Shown here: piece by piece, positions 33,032 through 42,521 of the stretch
How the letters are laid out: each line of letters starts with the position of its first letter
Position numbering within the stretch: position 1 is the stretch's first letter
DNA from: Frigididesulfovibrio sp031553235
GTDB lineage: Bacteria; Desulfobacterota; Desulfovibrionia; Desulfovibrionales; Desulfovibrionaceae
Direction: 5' to 3'
Length of the DNA: 55,111 nucleotides
NCBI GenBank assembly: GCA_031553235.1
Contig: JAVBLS010000078.1
Coordinates: 1 to 55,111 of the forward strand
Made by a program: the position numbers and the translations under genes
Notes under the pieces: model-generated
The model's input: only the letters and a program-made list of their open reading frames with translations
What the model was told of the DNA's origin: nothing
Databases searched by the model: none

Positions 33032-36000
33032 ATTGCTTCGTAGTGGTGCTGTGGGCTGTGGGGCGGGCTTTTTCTCTTGAAACAGGTCGCCGACGCCCAT
33101 GACCGCACGGCCGGGCAGTTCGAGAACGCCGCGGAAGATGTCGAAGACGGTGACTCCGGCCGCCTTGGCGGTATGCACGACCATGTGGGCGCCGCGCACG
33201 CTCATGGAGGGGGAGCCGAAGGAGCCATAGAAGCGCACCGGCACGGTGGGCACTTTGGCCAGGGTGACGTAGACGGTGAAATCCATGTCACGGGCTCCGA
33301 GGTCGAGTTTGCCGTCGCCGCTCATGTCGACCATGGTGCCGGAGAGCTTGAAGTTCTTCCAAAGCAACACGCCTTTGTCGATGGGGCCGGAGGCCGATGC
33401 GGAGTCGAAGGTGTTGCGCAGCCCGGCCGTTTCACTGCCGATAAAGGCGGGATAGATGCCGTCTTTGATGGACATGCTCCAGTTGCCGGACATACCCGAG
33501 TACATCTCGCGCTCGTTGGACATGGCCCCGGAGGCCACGGCCGAGAGGGATGCCGTGCCGCCGTAGGACTTGGAGGGGTCTTCCAGAGCGTCGGTCAAAG
33601 CCTTGCCCAGAGAGACGCTTTTCATCTCCAGATTGGCCGTGTTGACGTTGACGCGGCCCTGAGCGGGATCCAGGGAGCCCTGGAGGTGGACCATGGCGGC
33701 GCCGTCGTAAAATTTGTCCGAGCAGAAGGCCACGGTGAAGCGGTTGCGGTTGAGCGCGGCCGAGAACCTCGCCGAGCCGAGCAGAAGTTTGCGCAGGCGG
33801 GCGCTCTGGGCGGTGATCTGGGTGTCGAGGTTGAACCCTTGCAGGGGCGAGAGATCCCACTGTTCGGTGGAACGCGGCCGGGCGGTCTCGTCGGGCCGCA
33901 CGGGTGGAAAGTAGTTGTCCAGGTCGAGCCGGCGGGCGTCGAGCCGGATGGTCCACAGGCGCTCATCGGGCGTTTTGGGCGAAACCGGGGCAAAGAGCAC
34001 CCGCCCCGTGGCCGGAGAACCGTCGATCTGCAGGTTGAGATCCCCAAATTCCACGGTGTCGCCCTGGGCCTGGATGTGGGACGTGCCGGAAACATTGGCG
34101 GGCACCTTGGCCCCACCGCCGGGGAGCATCTGCCATTCTTTGAGGAATACCGCCGGGTTGAGCTTGAAGTTGGTGTCGGCCGTGACCACGGTCTGCCTGC
34201 CCCGCATGTCCACGTCGACGTCGCCGGCAAAATAGCTGCCCAGACCGTCGAGAGAGGCTTTGTCGAAGCTGAGGGTCTCGCCGTCCACCTTCCAGTCCAG
34301 AACGCCGCTCAGGGTGCCGGAAACGGGCACCAGCCGGGAGCCCAGGGGCACGCGCAGAACGCCCTGGGCCTTGAGCCCGCCGGCCACGCTTTCCAGCCCG
34401 CCGCGCCGGGCGGTGCGTCGGCCGTGTTCCACCACGGGCACAAAGGGCGGCCAGGAAAGGCGGCCCTGCAGTTCCGCCTGCAGCGCGTCCGAGCCCTTGG
34501 GGTTCCATGAGGGGGCCACGGCCTGGGCATTCAATTTCCAGAGGCCGTCCAGACTGATGCCCTTGGTCCGTGCGGTGTGGATGACCCCGTCCATGGAAAG
34601 ATCCGCTCTGCGGGAGAGCAGGTGCCAGGGCCCGGCTCCGGCTCCGGCGACGAGCACTTTGAGGTTGTCGGCCTTGGCCTCGGCCCGAAACTTCCAGGTG
34701 TCGCTCCAGGAGCCGTCTTTGGCCACGGGAATATCCATGCGCGCGGTGCCGGTGACCCGCCCTTCGAAGCGCACGTTGGAATCTTTGTTTTCCGGCAGGG
34801 GGGCGAGCTCGGCGTTGTTGACCTGATAGTGCATGACCACATTGTTGTGGGCGATGTCCAGGTAACCGTCCAGCGCGCCCTTGAGCAAGTCGTCGCAGTC
34901 GAAGGAGACCCGGGTCAGGTCGTCCTTGGGGAAGACCTTGACCAGTACCGGTCCGGCAGGCAGGGCGTGAACCACCGGCTTGGCCACGGCCACGCGCACG
35001 TCATAGCCCACGTCCGGCAGGCCGTTTTCGGGGGCGGCGGGCGCTCCCGGCGCTTCGGGGTAGGGCACGAGGGGCGGGTGATCGAACCTCGGCTCTTCCG
35101 GCGCGGGCAAGGTGCTGTCCGGCAGTGCCAGGAAGGGGAATATGGCGTCCAGGTCCGCCGCGGGCAAGGCCAGATCCACCAGGACCACAGGCTTCTGAAA
35201 GTCTTTGCAGGCCACCAGGCCGTTGACGGGCAGATCTCCCGCGGTCAGGTTGAGGTGGGAGAGCGCGGCGCCCTTGTCGGTGACCGAAACGTGGGCAGAG
35301 CCGCCCACCTTGTGCAGCGCGGCCTGCAGGCCCGGCGGCAGGTTGCGGCCGAACATGAACCAGCGCGGCAGGCTGATGGAATGGATCAGCATCTTGCCGG
35401 TGCAGGAAGGCGCGGCCGGGTCGACCAGAAGGTGCAGGGTCAGATGGTCGCCTTCGGCGGCGATCTGCATGTCCGGCAGAGCCAGCCGGCCGTCCTTTTG
35501 CAGGAACATGGAAGAAAAAAGATCGGCGTGCAGGGTGCGGGAACCGGGAGGCGTCAGGCGCAGCCCGCCGGTGAAGCGCCCGCGGGCGATGTTGAGCTTG
35601 TCGCCGTGGGCGGTTGGCCCCAAGTCCAGGGTGAAGGCCATGTCCAGCTCTTCATTGAGCAGGTGAAGGTCGGCATTCAGGCGCATGGGATAAAGACTGT
35701 CGTCGGGGTTGAGTTCGGCCTGGAGGCCCCGTATTCCCAGGGTCTCGTTGCCGTCGGCGTCCAAAAGGCGCAGGGCGCCGTTTTCGATGCGCAACGGCAG
35801 GGTCAGGTTCCAGATGTCCCTGTTCAGATTGAATTCGGGTTTGCCCGGTTGCGGCGGCTGCGCGTGGTCTTCCGGCACAACCCACAGAGGTGTGCCGTCG
35901 GCGGTGTAGGCCAGGGTGACCAACGGGGAGCGCAGCACAATATCCAGGAGATGACCGTTCTTGAACAGGAAGGCCAGGGGGTTGACCGTCACTTCCAGCC

Positions 36001-36319
36001 GTTCCAGGGACAGCAGCGGGCTGCCGACGGGTACCTGATGCTCAAGAGACATATCGGCTGCGGCCAGGCGCAGGCTTCCCAGGCGGATGCCCGGCCGGGG
36101 CCGGAGCACCGGCATGACCGGGCCGCGCAGAGTGAAGGGCAGATTGGTTCGGGCGCGCAGTTCCTTTTGCGCCAGGGCAACGACATAATCCTGCTTGAAA
36201 CGGCAGAGCAGATAGACCCCGGCTGTCAGTCCGAGAACAAGACAGAGCAGCGAGAGCGCCGTCAGGCGCAGAATCTTGAGCCACACGCCGCGGGTGGAGC
36301 GTTTTTTTGCTTCGGTCAT
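33029..36319 (-). CDS. AsmA-family envelope protein
   Basis: This 1096-residue protein has one N-terminal membrane helix (LKILRLTALSLLCLVLGLTA, about residues 15-34) and a very long beta-rich part that should lie in the periplasm. The layout is that of AsmA/TamB-like proteins, now thought to help lipid movement between the membranes. The start carries the AsmA-type opening (helix, then LPFTLRGPVMPVL...GIRLGSLRLA). Near the end, TGPIDKG-like ASGPIDKGVLLWKNFKLSG and GDGKLDLGARDMDFTV match the AsmA C-terminal domain. The ATG at 36319 is preferred to 36385 because GGAAGG precedes it. It lies 69 bases after the GGDEF/EAL gene on the same strand. Its stop codon falls in a repeat hairpin. Confidence 0.78.
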   Translation of the reverse strand: MTEAKKRSTRGVWLKILRLTALSLLCLVLGLTAGVYLLCRFKQDYVVALAQKELRARTNLPFTLRGPVMPVLRPRPGIRLGSLRLAAADMSLEHQVPVGSPLLSLERLEVTVNPLAFLFKNGHLLDIVLRSPLVTLAYTADGTPLWVVPEDHAQPPQPGKPEFNLNRDIWNLTLPLRIENGALRLLDADGNETLGIRGLQAELNPDDSLYPMRLNADLHLLNEELDMAFTLDLGPTAHGDKLNIARGRFTGGLRLTPPGSRTLHADLFSSMFLQKDGRLALPDMQIAAEGDHLTLHLLVDPAAPSCTGKMLIHSISLPRWFMFGRNLPPGLQAALHKVGGSAHVSVTDKGAALSHLNLTAGDLPVNGLVACKDFQKPVVLVDLALPAADLDAIFPFLALPDSTLPAPEEPRFDHPPLVPYPEAPGAPAAPENGLPDVGYDVRVAVAKPVVHALPAGPVLVKVFPKDDLTRVSFDCDDLLKGALDGYLDIAHNNVVMHYQVNNAELAPLPENKDSNVRFEGRVTGTARMDIPVAKDGSWSDTWKFRAEAKADNLKVLVAGAGAGPWHLLSRRADLSMDGVIHTARTKGISLDGLWKLNAQAVAPSWNPKGSDALQAELQGRLSWPPFVPVVEHGRRTARRGGLESVAGGLKAQGVLRVPLGSRLVPVSGTLSGVLDWKVDGETLSFDKASLDGLGSYFAGDVDVDMRGRQTVVTADTNFKLNPAVFLKEWQMLPGGGAKVPANVSGTSHIQAQGDTVEFGDLNLQIDGSPATGRVLFAPVSPKTPDERLWTIRLDARRLDLDNYFPPVRPDETARPRSTEQWDLSPLQGFNLDTQITAQSARLRKLLLGSARFSAALNRNRFTVAFCSDKFYDGAAMVHLQGSLDPAQGRVNVNTANLEMKSVSLGKALTDALEDPSKSYGGTASLSAVASGAMSNEREMYSGMSGNWSMSIKDGIYPAFIGSETAGLRNTFDSASASGPIDKGVLLWKNFKLSGTMVDMSGDGKLDLGARDMDFTVYVTLAKVPTVPVRFYGSFGSPSMSVRGAHMVVHTAKAAGVTVFDIFRGVLELPGRAVMGVGDLFQEKKPAPQPTAPLRSN

Positions 36320-36388
36320 GGCCTTCCGGGGAACTTGGGCTCGCATAAAAGCAGTCGGCGGCGCTGCAGCGCCGTCGTGAAGCACACA

Positions 36389-38680
36389 TCAGTCGGAATC
36401 GCCCGCCCGGCCGGCAATGAGCCTGCCCGCCCGGAGCGGGTCCAGAGGACGGTGGAAGTAATAGCCCTGGGCCAGGGTGCAGCCCGCGGCCGTGAGAAAC
36501 TCCATCTGGCTGCGACGCTCAATGCCTTCCACGATGACGTTCAGGCCAAGATCCTCTCCCAAGGCCATGAGGTTGCGCAAAATGACCAGGGAAGGGGGGT
36601 CGGTTTCGATGTCCGCGACGAAACTTCTATCAATCTTGATACTGCTTAACGGCAGACGGCGCAAGTAGCTGAGAGATGAGAATCCGGTGCCGAAGTCGTC
36701 GAGGCAGAAGTGGACGCCGAGTTCACGGATTTGGTGCATGCCGGCCATGCAGGCGCCGGTATCGTGCAGCAGAACGCTTTCGGTGATCTCGAAGCGCAAC
36801 AGGGCGGGGTTGACCCGAAAGGAGCTCAATAGTTTTTCCACATCCCTGGCAAAGGAAATGGAAGCCAGTTGCTTGCCGGAAATGTTTACATGGATGACCA
36901 CATCTTCGTGGCCCGCGTCGGACCAGTCCTGCATCTGTTTCAAGACCATTTCAAGGGTGTGCAGACCGATGGGGGCGATCAGCCCGGTGTCTTCGGCAAT
37001 AGGAATGAAGCGGTTGGGCGACATCACCTCGTCTGGGTTGCGGTTCCAGCGCAGCAGGGCTTCAAAGCCGTGTACCGTGCCGTCCAGGAGATTGACCACC
37101 GGTTGGTAATCCATGCTGAAGGCCCGCTTCTTGATGCCGGCACGCAGGTCTGCTTCAAGCGAGATGCTCTCAAGGGTTTCCTCACGCATGCGTTTGCCGA
37201 AGATGCAGTAGCAGAGCTTGTGCGGTCCCTTGGCCCGGTACATGGCGGTGTCGGCGTCGCGCAGAATGTCTTCGGCATGAACGTATTTTTCCGCTTTGAG
37301 CACCACGCCGATGCTGGCCCCGATGTTCACCTCCTGTCCCCTGATGGCAAAGGGTTCCACCAGCGAAGCGTGGATGCGCCGGGCCACCTGGACGGCATAG
37401 GTGGGGCGGCCCGCGCCCTCAATGAGCACGGCAAACTCGTCGCCGCCGAAACGGGCCACAGTGTCGACTTCGCGCACGCACGAACCGATGATCACTGAGG
37501 CGTGGCAGAGCACCTCGTCGCCGGCCGCGTGCCCCAGGCTGTCGTTGATGATTTTAAAACGGTCGAGGTCCAGATACAGCACCGCAAAGCTGAAGTCCGT
37601 CCGGCGCTGGGCCCGGCGTATGGCCATGCGCAGACGGTCAAGGAAAAGGGCTCGGTTGGCCAGACCGGTGAGGGGGTCGTGAAAGGCCTGGTACAGGAGT
37701 TTTTCTTCCGCGCTTTTGCGGCCGGTGATGTTTTCGATGAAAGCTTCGTAATAGCTGGTCGTGCCGCCTATGCCGAGCACGCGGCGGGCGTTCATCTCGG
37801 CCCAGAGGGTGGTGCCGTCGTGGCGTTGCACCTCAAGCTCGAAGTAGCTGATCAGGCCTCTGTTTTCCAGTTCTGAAACCAGGCGCGCGCCTACTTCTTT
37901 CTCGCAGCAGAAGTGGAAGGGCCGGCCTGCCGTGCTCAGGCGCATGGCGTTGACCGTGGAGAAACCAAGCATGCGGGCAAAGGATTTGTTGGCGGAAAGC
38001 AGCCGCCAGTCCGGAGTCCACTGAAAAATACCTTCGGTGGCATTGTCGAAAATATCGCGGTAGCAAGATTCTGCCCGGCGCAAGGCCTGGGCCACGGCCC
38101 GGCGTTCGGCGTTTTCTATGCGCAGCCGGGCGTTGGCCCGGCGCAGTTCCCGGAGCTCCTCCTGCGGATCTTCGGCAAAGACACTGAGCCCCGGCCGGGT
38201 GTTGCCGTGGTGGTCCGGCGCCTGCAACAGGCCCAGAATGGTCCGGTCCACGCCTTCCCCCCAGGCAAAAAGCAACAACCTGCGGGGCTCAAAACCTTCG
38301 GCGCAGGGCAGTTGCAGCAGGCATTCGGCATGACGGTCGAGAGAGAGCACCGCATCGCGCAGGGTCACGGCGTGGGGCGGAAGATTCGCGTCGGCGGCGG
38401 GAAACGCCTCCATAAACGCCGTGCCGGGCGCCGGGCAGATGGGCTGAAATACGGAAACAAAGGCTCTGTTGCATACCCGTATGCAACCGTAGCAATCTAT
38501 AACGAGAATGCCATGTTGGAGATCCGCAACAGTTTCGGCGAATTCAGATTCAAGCAATGTCGCACCGATATCGGTACGGGCAAGGGGAAGCTGTTGGGCG
38601 GCTTCGGCCCTGCGAACTACGGGACCGAGCTGTAAAAGAAACTGTATGAGCCCTGAAACTCTCATCATGATTGCATCCAA
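36389..38680 (-). CDS. PAS-GGDEF-EAL cyclic-di-GMP signalling protein
   Basis: This 763-residue cytoplasmic protein has a PAS-like region at about 45-150, a short coiled stretch (170-205), a second PAS domain (about 205-320), a GGDEF domain (330-490) and an EAL domain (510-755). GGDEF is intact at 412-416 with an upstream I-site RxxD (403-406), so cyclase activity with product feedback is possible. The EAL side keeps EALLRW (540-545), the Glu in RFEITES, DDFGTG (661-666), KIDRSF and the late VEGIE, so phosphodiesterase activity is also plausible. No membrane helix is present. The start has no clear ribosome binding site and Met5 or Met6 are alternatives. Confidence 0.9.
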   Translation of the reverse strand: MDAIMMRVSGLIQFLLQLGPVVRRAEAAQQLPLARTDIGATLLESEFAETVADLQHGILVIDCYGCIRVCNRAFVSVFQPICPAPGTAFMEAFPAADANLPPHAVTLRDAVLSLDRHAECLLQLPCAEGFEPRRLLLFAWGEGVDRTILGLLQAPDHHGNTRPGLSVFAEDPQEELRELRRANARLRIENAERRAVAQALRRAESCYRDIFDNATEGIFQWTPDWRLLSANKSFARMLGFSTVNAMRLSTAGRPFHFCCEKEVGARLVSELENRGLISYFELEVQRHDGTTLWAEMNARRVLGIGGTTSYYEAFIENITGRKSAEEKLLYQAFHDPLTGLANRALFLDRLRMAIRRAQRRTDFSFAVLYLDLDRFKIINDSLGHAAGDEVLCHASVIIGSCVREVDTVARFGGDEFAVLIEGAGRPTYAVQVARRIHASLVEPFAIRGQEVNIGASIGVVLKAEKYVHAEDILRDADTAMYRAKGPHKLCYCIFGKRMREETLESISLEADLRAGIKKRAFSMDYQPVVNLLDGTVHGFEALLRWNRNPDEVMSPNRFIPIAEDTGLIAPIGLHTLEMVLKQMQDWSDAGHEDVVIHVNISGKQLASISFARDVEKLLSSFRVNPALLRFEITESVLLHDTGACMAGMHQIRELGVHFCLDDFGTGFSSLSYLRRLPLSSIKIDRSFVADIETDPPSLVILRNLMALGEDLGLNVIVEGIERRSQMEFLTAAGCTLAQGYYFHRPLDPLRAGRLIAGRAGDSD

Positions 38681-38886
38681 ATGCGGATTGGAGTGGGAGC
38701 CCCCGCTTGCGCGTTAAAATTCTGCTCTAGCACTAGGGTGGATAACAAAAAAAATCAAGAGGGATTCTGAAATGAGGAAATAGTCTATGGCAGTGAATTT
38801 ACATTATATTTAGTAAAAAATATTATGTATGGGGTAAATATATAATATTGAATATAAATAGAAGGGCAGGCTGTTACAGTGTTTAT
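38681..38886. other. AT-rich gap between GGDEF/EAL gene and rnhB
   Basis: The stretch 38740-38870 is strongly AT-rich (long runs of A and T around ATATTTAGTAAAAAATATTA). It lies upstream of the GGDEF/EAL gene and downstream of rnhB, so it probably holds the promoter of the former. Near 38715, TCTGCTCTAGCACTAGGG resembles the end of the modular repeat. No gene is seen. Confidence 0.35.
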
Positions 38887-39594
38887 TCACGAGGGCAGAG
38901 AAAGGGCTTGTGCACCGCGATGCTGTTCCCGACCATCGACTTTGGCGAACGTGCGACGGTGCAGGGGGCAGGGGCCGAGGACAGCCAGAGCCCTCAAGTG
39001 GTCGGCGGTACCGTAGCCTTTGTGTTCGGCAAAGCCGTAACCGGGAAATTGGGCTGCGGCGGCCGTGAGCAGGCGATCACGCAGGTTCTTGGCCAGGATG
39101 GAGGCGGCGGAAATGGCCGGTATCAAGGCGTCGCCCCCGACCACGGCTTTTTGCCGGGGAAGAGCGGGAGCCCCGGGCAGGGCCGCGCGCCAGTGGCTTT
39201 CGGCAATGGTTTTATTGCCGTCGATGAGCAGTGCCGGGGGCAGGCCCAAGCGATGCCGCACGCCGCGCACCGCTCGACTCATGGCCCGCAGGGTGGCGTT
39301 GAGAATGTTCACGGTGTCGATTTCACGCGCTGTGGCCAGGCCCAAGGCAAAGGCCAGGGCATGGGCGCGGATGGCCGGTTCAAGGGCAAGGCGCTTTTTT
39401 TCCGTAAGTTTCTTGGAATCGGTCAGACCCGGCAGAAGGGCAAAATCGAAATCCACCGGAAAAACAATGGCTGCAGCCACCACCGGACCGGCCAGGCAAC
39501 CGCGCCCGGCCTCGTCCACGCCGCAGATTGGAGCATCGGCGTCGATGGTCGGCGTAAAGGGCAGCAAGAGCGGCTGGGAGAGCTGACCGGGCAT
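38887..39594 (-). CDS. rnhB: Ribonuclease HII
   Basis: This 235-residue enzyme cuts the RNA strand of RNA/DNA hybrids, including single ribonucleotides left in DNA. The RNase HII signature ICGVDEAGRGCLAGPVVAAA carries the Asp-Glu pair, LTDSKKLTEKKR follows, ALLIDGN holds the third acidic residue and VVGGDALIPAISAASILAKN the DSxxxxISAAS-type region (here Gly-Gly-Asp-Ala). The ATG at 39594 has AAGGA 13 bases upstream. A longer frame from 39747 is rejected because it would run through the terminator at 39673-39704. Position next to rplS is usual. Confidence 0.9.
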   Translation of the reverse strand: MPGQLSQPLLLPFTPTIDADAPICGVDEAGRGCLAGPVVAAAIVFPVDFDFALLPGLTDSKKLTEKKRLALEPAIRAHALAFALGLATAREIDTVNILNATLRAMSRAVRGVRHRLGLPPALLIDGNKTIAESHWRAALPGAPALPRQKAVVGGDALIPAISAASILAKNLRDRLLTAAAAQFPGYGFAEHKGYGTADHLRALAVLGPCPLHRRTFAKVDGREQHRGAQALSLPS

Positions 39595-39672
39595 GGTGAT
39601 GGAAAATCCTTGGTCGGCGTGGGGGAAGAAACACCCCAGACGGGTGGCTGAAGCCGGGTAAACAATAAAGGA

Positions 39673-39704
39673 GTCGCCGGCAAAGTTTGTCCTTTGCCGG
39701 CGAC
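39673..39704 (-). terminator. Terminator after rplS
   Basis: On the minus strand GTCGCCGGCAAAG pairs perfectly over 13 bases with CTTTGCCGGCGAC around a six-base loop, followed by TCCTTTATTGTTT. It lies about 150 bases after the rplS stop and before the chosen rnhB start, so it separates the ribosomal operon from rnhB, at least partly. Confidence 0.65.
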
Positions 39705-39853
39705 CGTCGGGGGCTGTCGCTAAAGTAGAATTTTCGTTCTCCGCCATGGAAGGCGAGTCGTGGACGGAACGAAGTGTATCAAGACATACATGAGTTCCGC
39801 ACGGAGCGAGCCTGACGCAGGCAGAGGGCGAAAAGACAATTTAGCGGCTGCCC

Positions 39854-40204
39854 CTAGAAGCGGTTCTTGGGCTTGATCCGCGCCGCCTTGCCCTTAAGGG
39901 CGCGCAGGTAATAGAGCCGGCTGCGGCGCACCCGGCCTTCGGTGATCAGTTCCACCCGCTCGATGAAGGGCGAGTGCAGGGGGAAAATGCGCTCAACGCC
40001 CACGCCGTCGGAAATTTTCCGCACGGTGAAGGTGCCGCCGACGGTGCCGTTGTGCATGCGGATCACGTTGCCCTGAAAGACCTGCACACGCTCTTTCTCG
40101 CCTTCGATGATGCGCATGTGGACTTTCACGGTGTCCCCGGACTTGAAGCGGGGCAGATCCATGCGCAGGTGTTCCTGTTCAATTTTACGGATGATTTCGT
40201 TCAC
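39854..40204 (-). CDS. rplS: 50S ribosomal protein L19
   Basis: This 116-residue protein is L19, which lies at the interface of the ribosomal subunits. MDLPRFKSGDTVKVHMRIIE, ERVQVFQGNVIRMHNG, TFTVRKISDGVGVERIFPLH and the closing GRVRRSRLYYLRALKGKAAR are its standard signatures. Length is normal. It is the last gene of the rpsP-khpA-rimM-trmD-rplS string, 56 bases after trmD, and GGAGAGCC precedes the start. Confidence 0.97.
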   Translation of the reverse strand: MNEIIRKIEQEHLRMDLPRFKSGDTVKVHMRIIEGEKERVQVFQGNVIRMHNGTVGGTFTVRKISDGVGVERIFPLHSPFIERVELITEGRVRRSRLYYLRALKGKAARIKPKNRF

Positions 40205-40260
40205 GGTGGCTCTCCTTGCCTCGTCCCGCCTTGGGGCGGGGCAACATACGGTCGACAGGC

Positions 40261-41574
40261 CTACAACCCCTCGCCGAAAATACGATCAAACACAATGGCC
40301 GCGGCGGCGCGCACCGACAGGTGATTGTAACCGCCAAACCCCCTTATGGGGGGCAGAAAGGCCGAGCAGAGACTTTCCGCCTCCGGCGCCAACCCATGTC
40401 CCGTGCCGAAAAGCAGAAACACCGGGCCTTCGGCCAACAGTTCGCGCACACCCGCGAACCCGGTGCCGGCCATTTTTTTCGCTTCGGCGCTGGTGCCCAG
40501 CAAAACGGGCTTCCGGCCGGAACGAAGAAAAATTTCGTGTGCCGCTTCCTGAATGGAGGGCGCCCCCCACACCCGCGAAAGAGCCCGAGCCCGGTCGGGG
40601 TTTGAGCGCCCGCCGGAGCCCGTGGTCCAATGGGCCAGGATCTCTTCCAGGAGTTCCCGCTGGTCCTGCAGCGGGGTGATCATGAAACAACCGGCCAACC
40701 CATACGCGCACGAACTGCGGGCTATATCGTGAATGTCGAGATTTGTCAAAGACACGGCCGTGGAATTTTTCGCTTTGTCCAGGACCGGATGGTGCACCAC
40801 GCCGCAGTAAAGATTACGGCCCAGGCGGGGCAGATCCAGCCCGGCCAGGAAGGCCAGATCGGCCGGGCCCAGGGGGGCTTCGTCAAGCAGTTCCGGTCGA
40901 AAGCGGGCCGTGGCCCGCAACGAGTCCTCGCGCCGGTATGCGGCGATGCGGGCATGATCGCCGCCGCGCAGCACTTCGGGTACGGCCCGGCCGGCAAAGA
41001 CCTCCGGCCGGGTGAAGTGCGGGTATTCCAGCAGACCGTAGGAAAAGCTTTCTTCCTCGCCCGACTCCTCGTGCCCCATGAAGCCGGGAACAAGGCGGGC
41101 CACGGCTTCGATCAGGCATACGGCCGCTGCCTCGCCACCGTTAAGCACAAAGTCGCCCACGCTCACGCACTCCACCGGGTACAGATCCTCGATGCGTGCG
41201 TCCAGGCCTTCGTAGCGTCCGCAGATCAGGGTCAGGCCGGGCTCGGCCGCGAGGCCGCGCGCCAGAGCCTGGGTTAGAGGACGCCCCTTGGGCGAAAGGT
41301 AGAGCAACCGGCCGGGCGGCCGGGATGCGCCGGCGGCGGCCCAGCCCAGACTTTCCAGCAGGGCGGCCATGGGGGTGGGCATCATGACCATGCCGGGGCC
41401 GCCGCCGTAGGGTCGGTCGTCCACGCTGCGGTGCTTGTCCAGGGCGAAATCCCTGGGGTTGTGGCAGGCGAAGGTCAGCAGCCCGGCTTCGCGGGCCCGG
41501 CCCATGAGGCCGCTGGACAGGGGGCCGGTAAAAAATTCCGGAAACAGGGTGACGAGATCGACGCGCACCGTCAT
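40261..41574 (-). CDS. trmD: tRNA (guanine-N1)-methyltransferase fused to a second SPOUT-type domain
   Basis: Residues 1-245 are TrmD, which methylates G37 of tRNAs: VDLVTLFPEFF at the start, DDRPYGGGPGMVM, then LICGRYEGLDARIEDLYPVE and VSVGDFVLNGGEAA forming the knotted SAM site, and ESFSYGLLEYPHFTRPEVF. Residues about 250-437 are an added domain resembling the predicted RNA methyltransferase family next to TrmD in Thermotoga (Methyltrn_RNA_4): LTNLDIHDIARSSCAYGL, ALSRVWGAPSIQEA, then VFLLFGTGHGLAPEA and LPPIRGFGGYNHLSVRAAAA with a second SAM-type knot. Single TrmD is about 240-260 residues, so this is a true fusion. It overlaps rimM by four bases. Confidence 0.9.
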   Translation of the reverse strand: MTVRVDLVTLFPEFFTGPLSSGLMGRAREAGLLTFACHNPRDFALDKHRSVDDRPYGGGPGMVMMPTPMAALLESLGWAAAGASRPPGRLLYLSPKGRPLTQALARGLAAEPGLTLICGRYEGLDARIEDLYPVECVSVGDFVLNGGEAAAVCLIEAVARLVPGFMGHEESGEEESFSYGLLEYPHFTRPEVFAGRAVPEVLRGGDHARIAAYRREDSLRATARFRPELLDEAPLGPADLAFLAGLDLPRLGRNLYCGVVHHPVLDKAKNSTAVSLTNLDIHDIARSSCAYGLAGCFMITPLQDQRELLEEILAHWTTGSGGRSNPDRARALSRVWGAPSIQEAAHEIFLRSGRKPVLLGTSAEAKKMAGTGFAGVRELLAEGPVFLLFGTGHGLAPEAESLCSAFLPPIRGFGGYNHLSVRAAAAIVFDRIFGEGL

Positions 41575-42146
41575 TCTCCCAGGTAGAGCTCAATCAGCCC
41601 GGGCGGCGGGAAGATCTCGGTCCGGCCTGCGGCAAGATCGATGCGCCGCACCAGTTCGTCGGCGGCCGGAAAAAGCACTTCGCGGCCGTCGGCCGTGCGG
41701 ATCTGCCAGATTTCGGTGCCCGCCCGGTCGTCCACGGCCTCGATGCGACCCAGCTCCGTGGCCTGGCCGTCCTTATCATAGATGACCAGCAGGCCGATCA
41801 GGTCGTCGAGATAAATCTCGTCTTCATTCGGGGGCGGCAGTTTGGCGCGTTCCATGAGCAACTCGGAGCCGCGCAGGGCCTCGGCCGTGGTGCGGTCGTC
41901 GACGCCTTCCAGGCGGAGCAGCAGGTTGCCGTGGTGTCGGCGAAAGTCGAGGACCGTGTGTGGGGTTTCCACGCCGGCCCGACGCAAAAAAACCCGGCCG
42001 AGAAGCAGGCCGGGGTCTCCAAGATCGACCGCAACGCCAAGCTCGCCGCGAATGCCGTGTGCACGCAGAACGCGGCCGATGCCGATACGGATGGAGGGGT
42101 CGGGTGAGGGCACAAGAAAAGCCTTTGCCCGCGCGGTGCGGGCCAT
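41571..42146 (-). CDS. rimM: 16S rRNA processing protein RimM
   Basis: This 191-residue protein helps late maturation of the 30S head and binds S19. RIGIGRVLRAHGIRGELGVAV at residues 19-39 (shown as GRVLRAHGIRGELGV) is the family start, TAEALRGSELLM follows, and the PRC-barrel half has EIYLDDLIGLLV and EVLFPAADELVRRIDLAAG. The extra 18 N-terminal residues are not conserved, so a later start is possible, though none has a better ribosome binding site. It overlaps trmD by ATGA and begins 17 bases after the KH-protein gene. Confidence 0.93.
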   Translation of the reverse strand: MARTARAKAFLVPSPDPSIRIGIGRVLRAHGIRGELGVAVDLGDPGLLLGRVFLRRAGVETPHTVLDFRRHHGNLLLRLEGVDDRTTAEALRGSELLMERAKLPPPNEDEIYLDDLIGLLVIYDKDGQATELGRIEAVDDRAGTEIWQIRTADGREVLFPAADELVRRIDLAAGRTEIFPPPGLIELYLGE

Positions 42147-42163
42147 GCCGCCCGGCCGCCGGG

Positions 42164-42397
42164 TTATTCGAGAATTTCCAGAACCGAGCGCTTCTTCATC
42201 TTGGTGGAGGCGGCGCTCAGAATGGTGCGTATGGCGCGGGCGGTTCGGCCCTGCTTGCCGATAACCTTGCCCAGGTCTTCCTTGGCGACGCGCAGTTCGT
42301 AGACGACGGTTTGCTCGCCGCCGACCTCGGTGACCTGGACGGCGTCGGGGTTATCCACCAGCGACTTGGCAATGTATTCAACTAGTTCTCTCAGCAT
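42164..42397 (-). CDS. khpA: KH-domain RNA-binding protein KhpA
   Basis: This 77-residue protein is a single KH domain. LGKVIGKQGRTARAIRTIL (about residues 46-64) contains the GxxG RNA-binding loop (GKQG), preceded by LRVAKEDLG-like AKEDLGKVIG. It is the small conserved protein usually found between rpsP and rimM, an RNA chaperone in other bacteria. It is 124 bases after rpsP and 17 bases before rimM. Confidence 0.93.
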   Translation of the reverse strand: MLRELVEYIAKSLVDNPDAVQVTEVGGEQTVVYELRVAKEDLGKVIGKQGRTARAIRTILSAASTKMKKRSVLEILE

Positions 42398-42521
42398 GGG
42401 TCGCCTCGTTGGTTGGTGCCGATTCTGTCGCCTCCGGAGCGGAAGGTCTTTTCGCCTTTGCCTTGCGCGGATGCGGGGAGCCGGGGCGTCGGCCCCGGCC
42501 GTTCCCGTCCGGCGCCCGTCA

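Noticed and set aside
34577..36649. A 690-codon plus-strand open frame opposite the AsmA-like gene, and a similar one at 33077-34510
   Set aside because: Both mirror the codon pattern of the minus-strand gene, cross its ends and show no family signature.
39595..39747. Longer N-terminus for RNase HII
   Set aside because: The added 51 residues would be encoded across a perfect 13-bp terminator hairpin and have no RNase HII resemblance; a ribosome binding site supports 39594.
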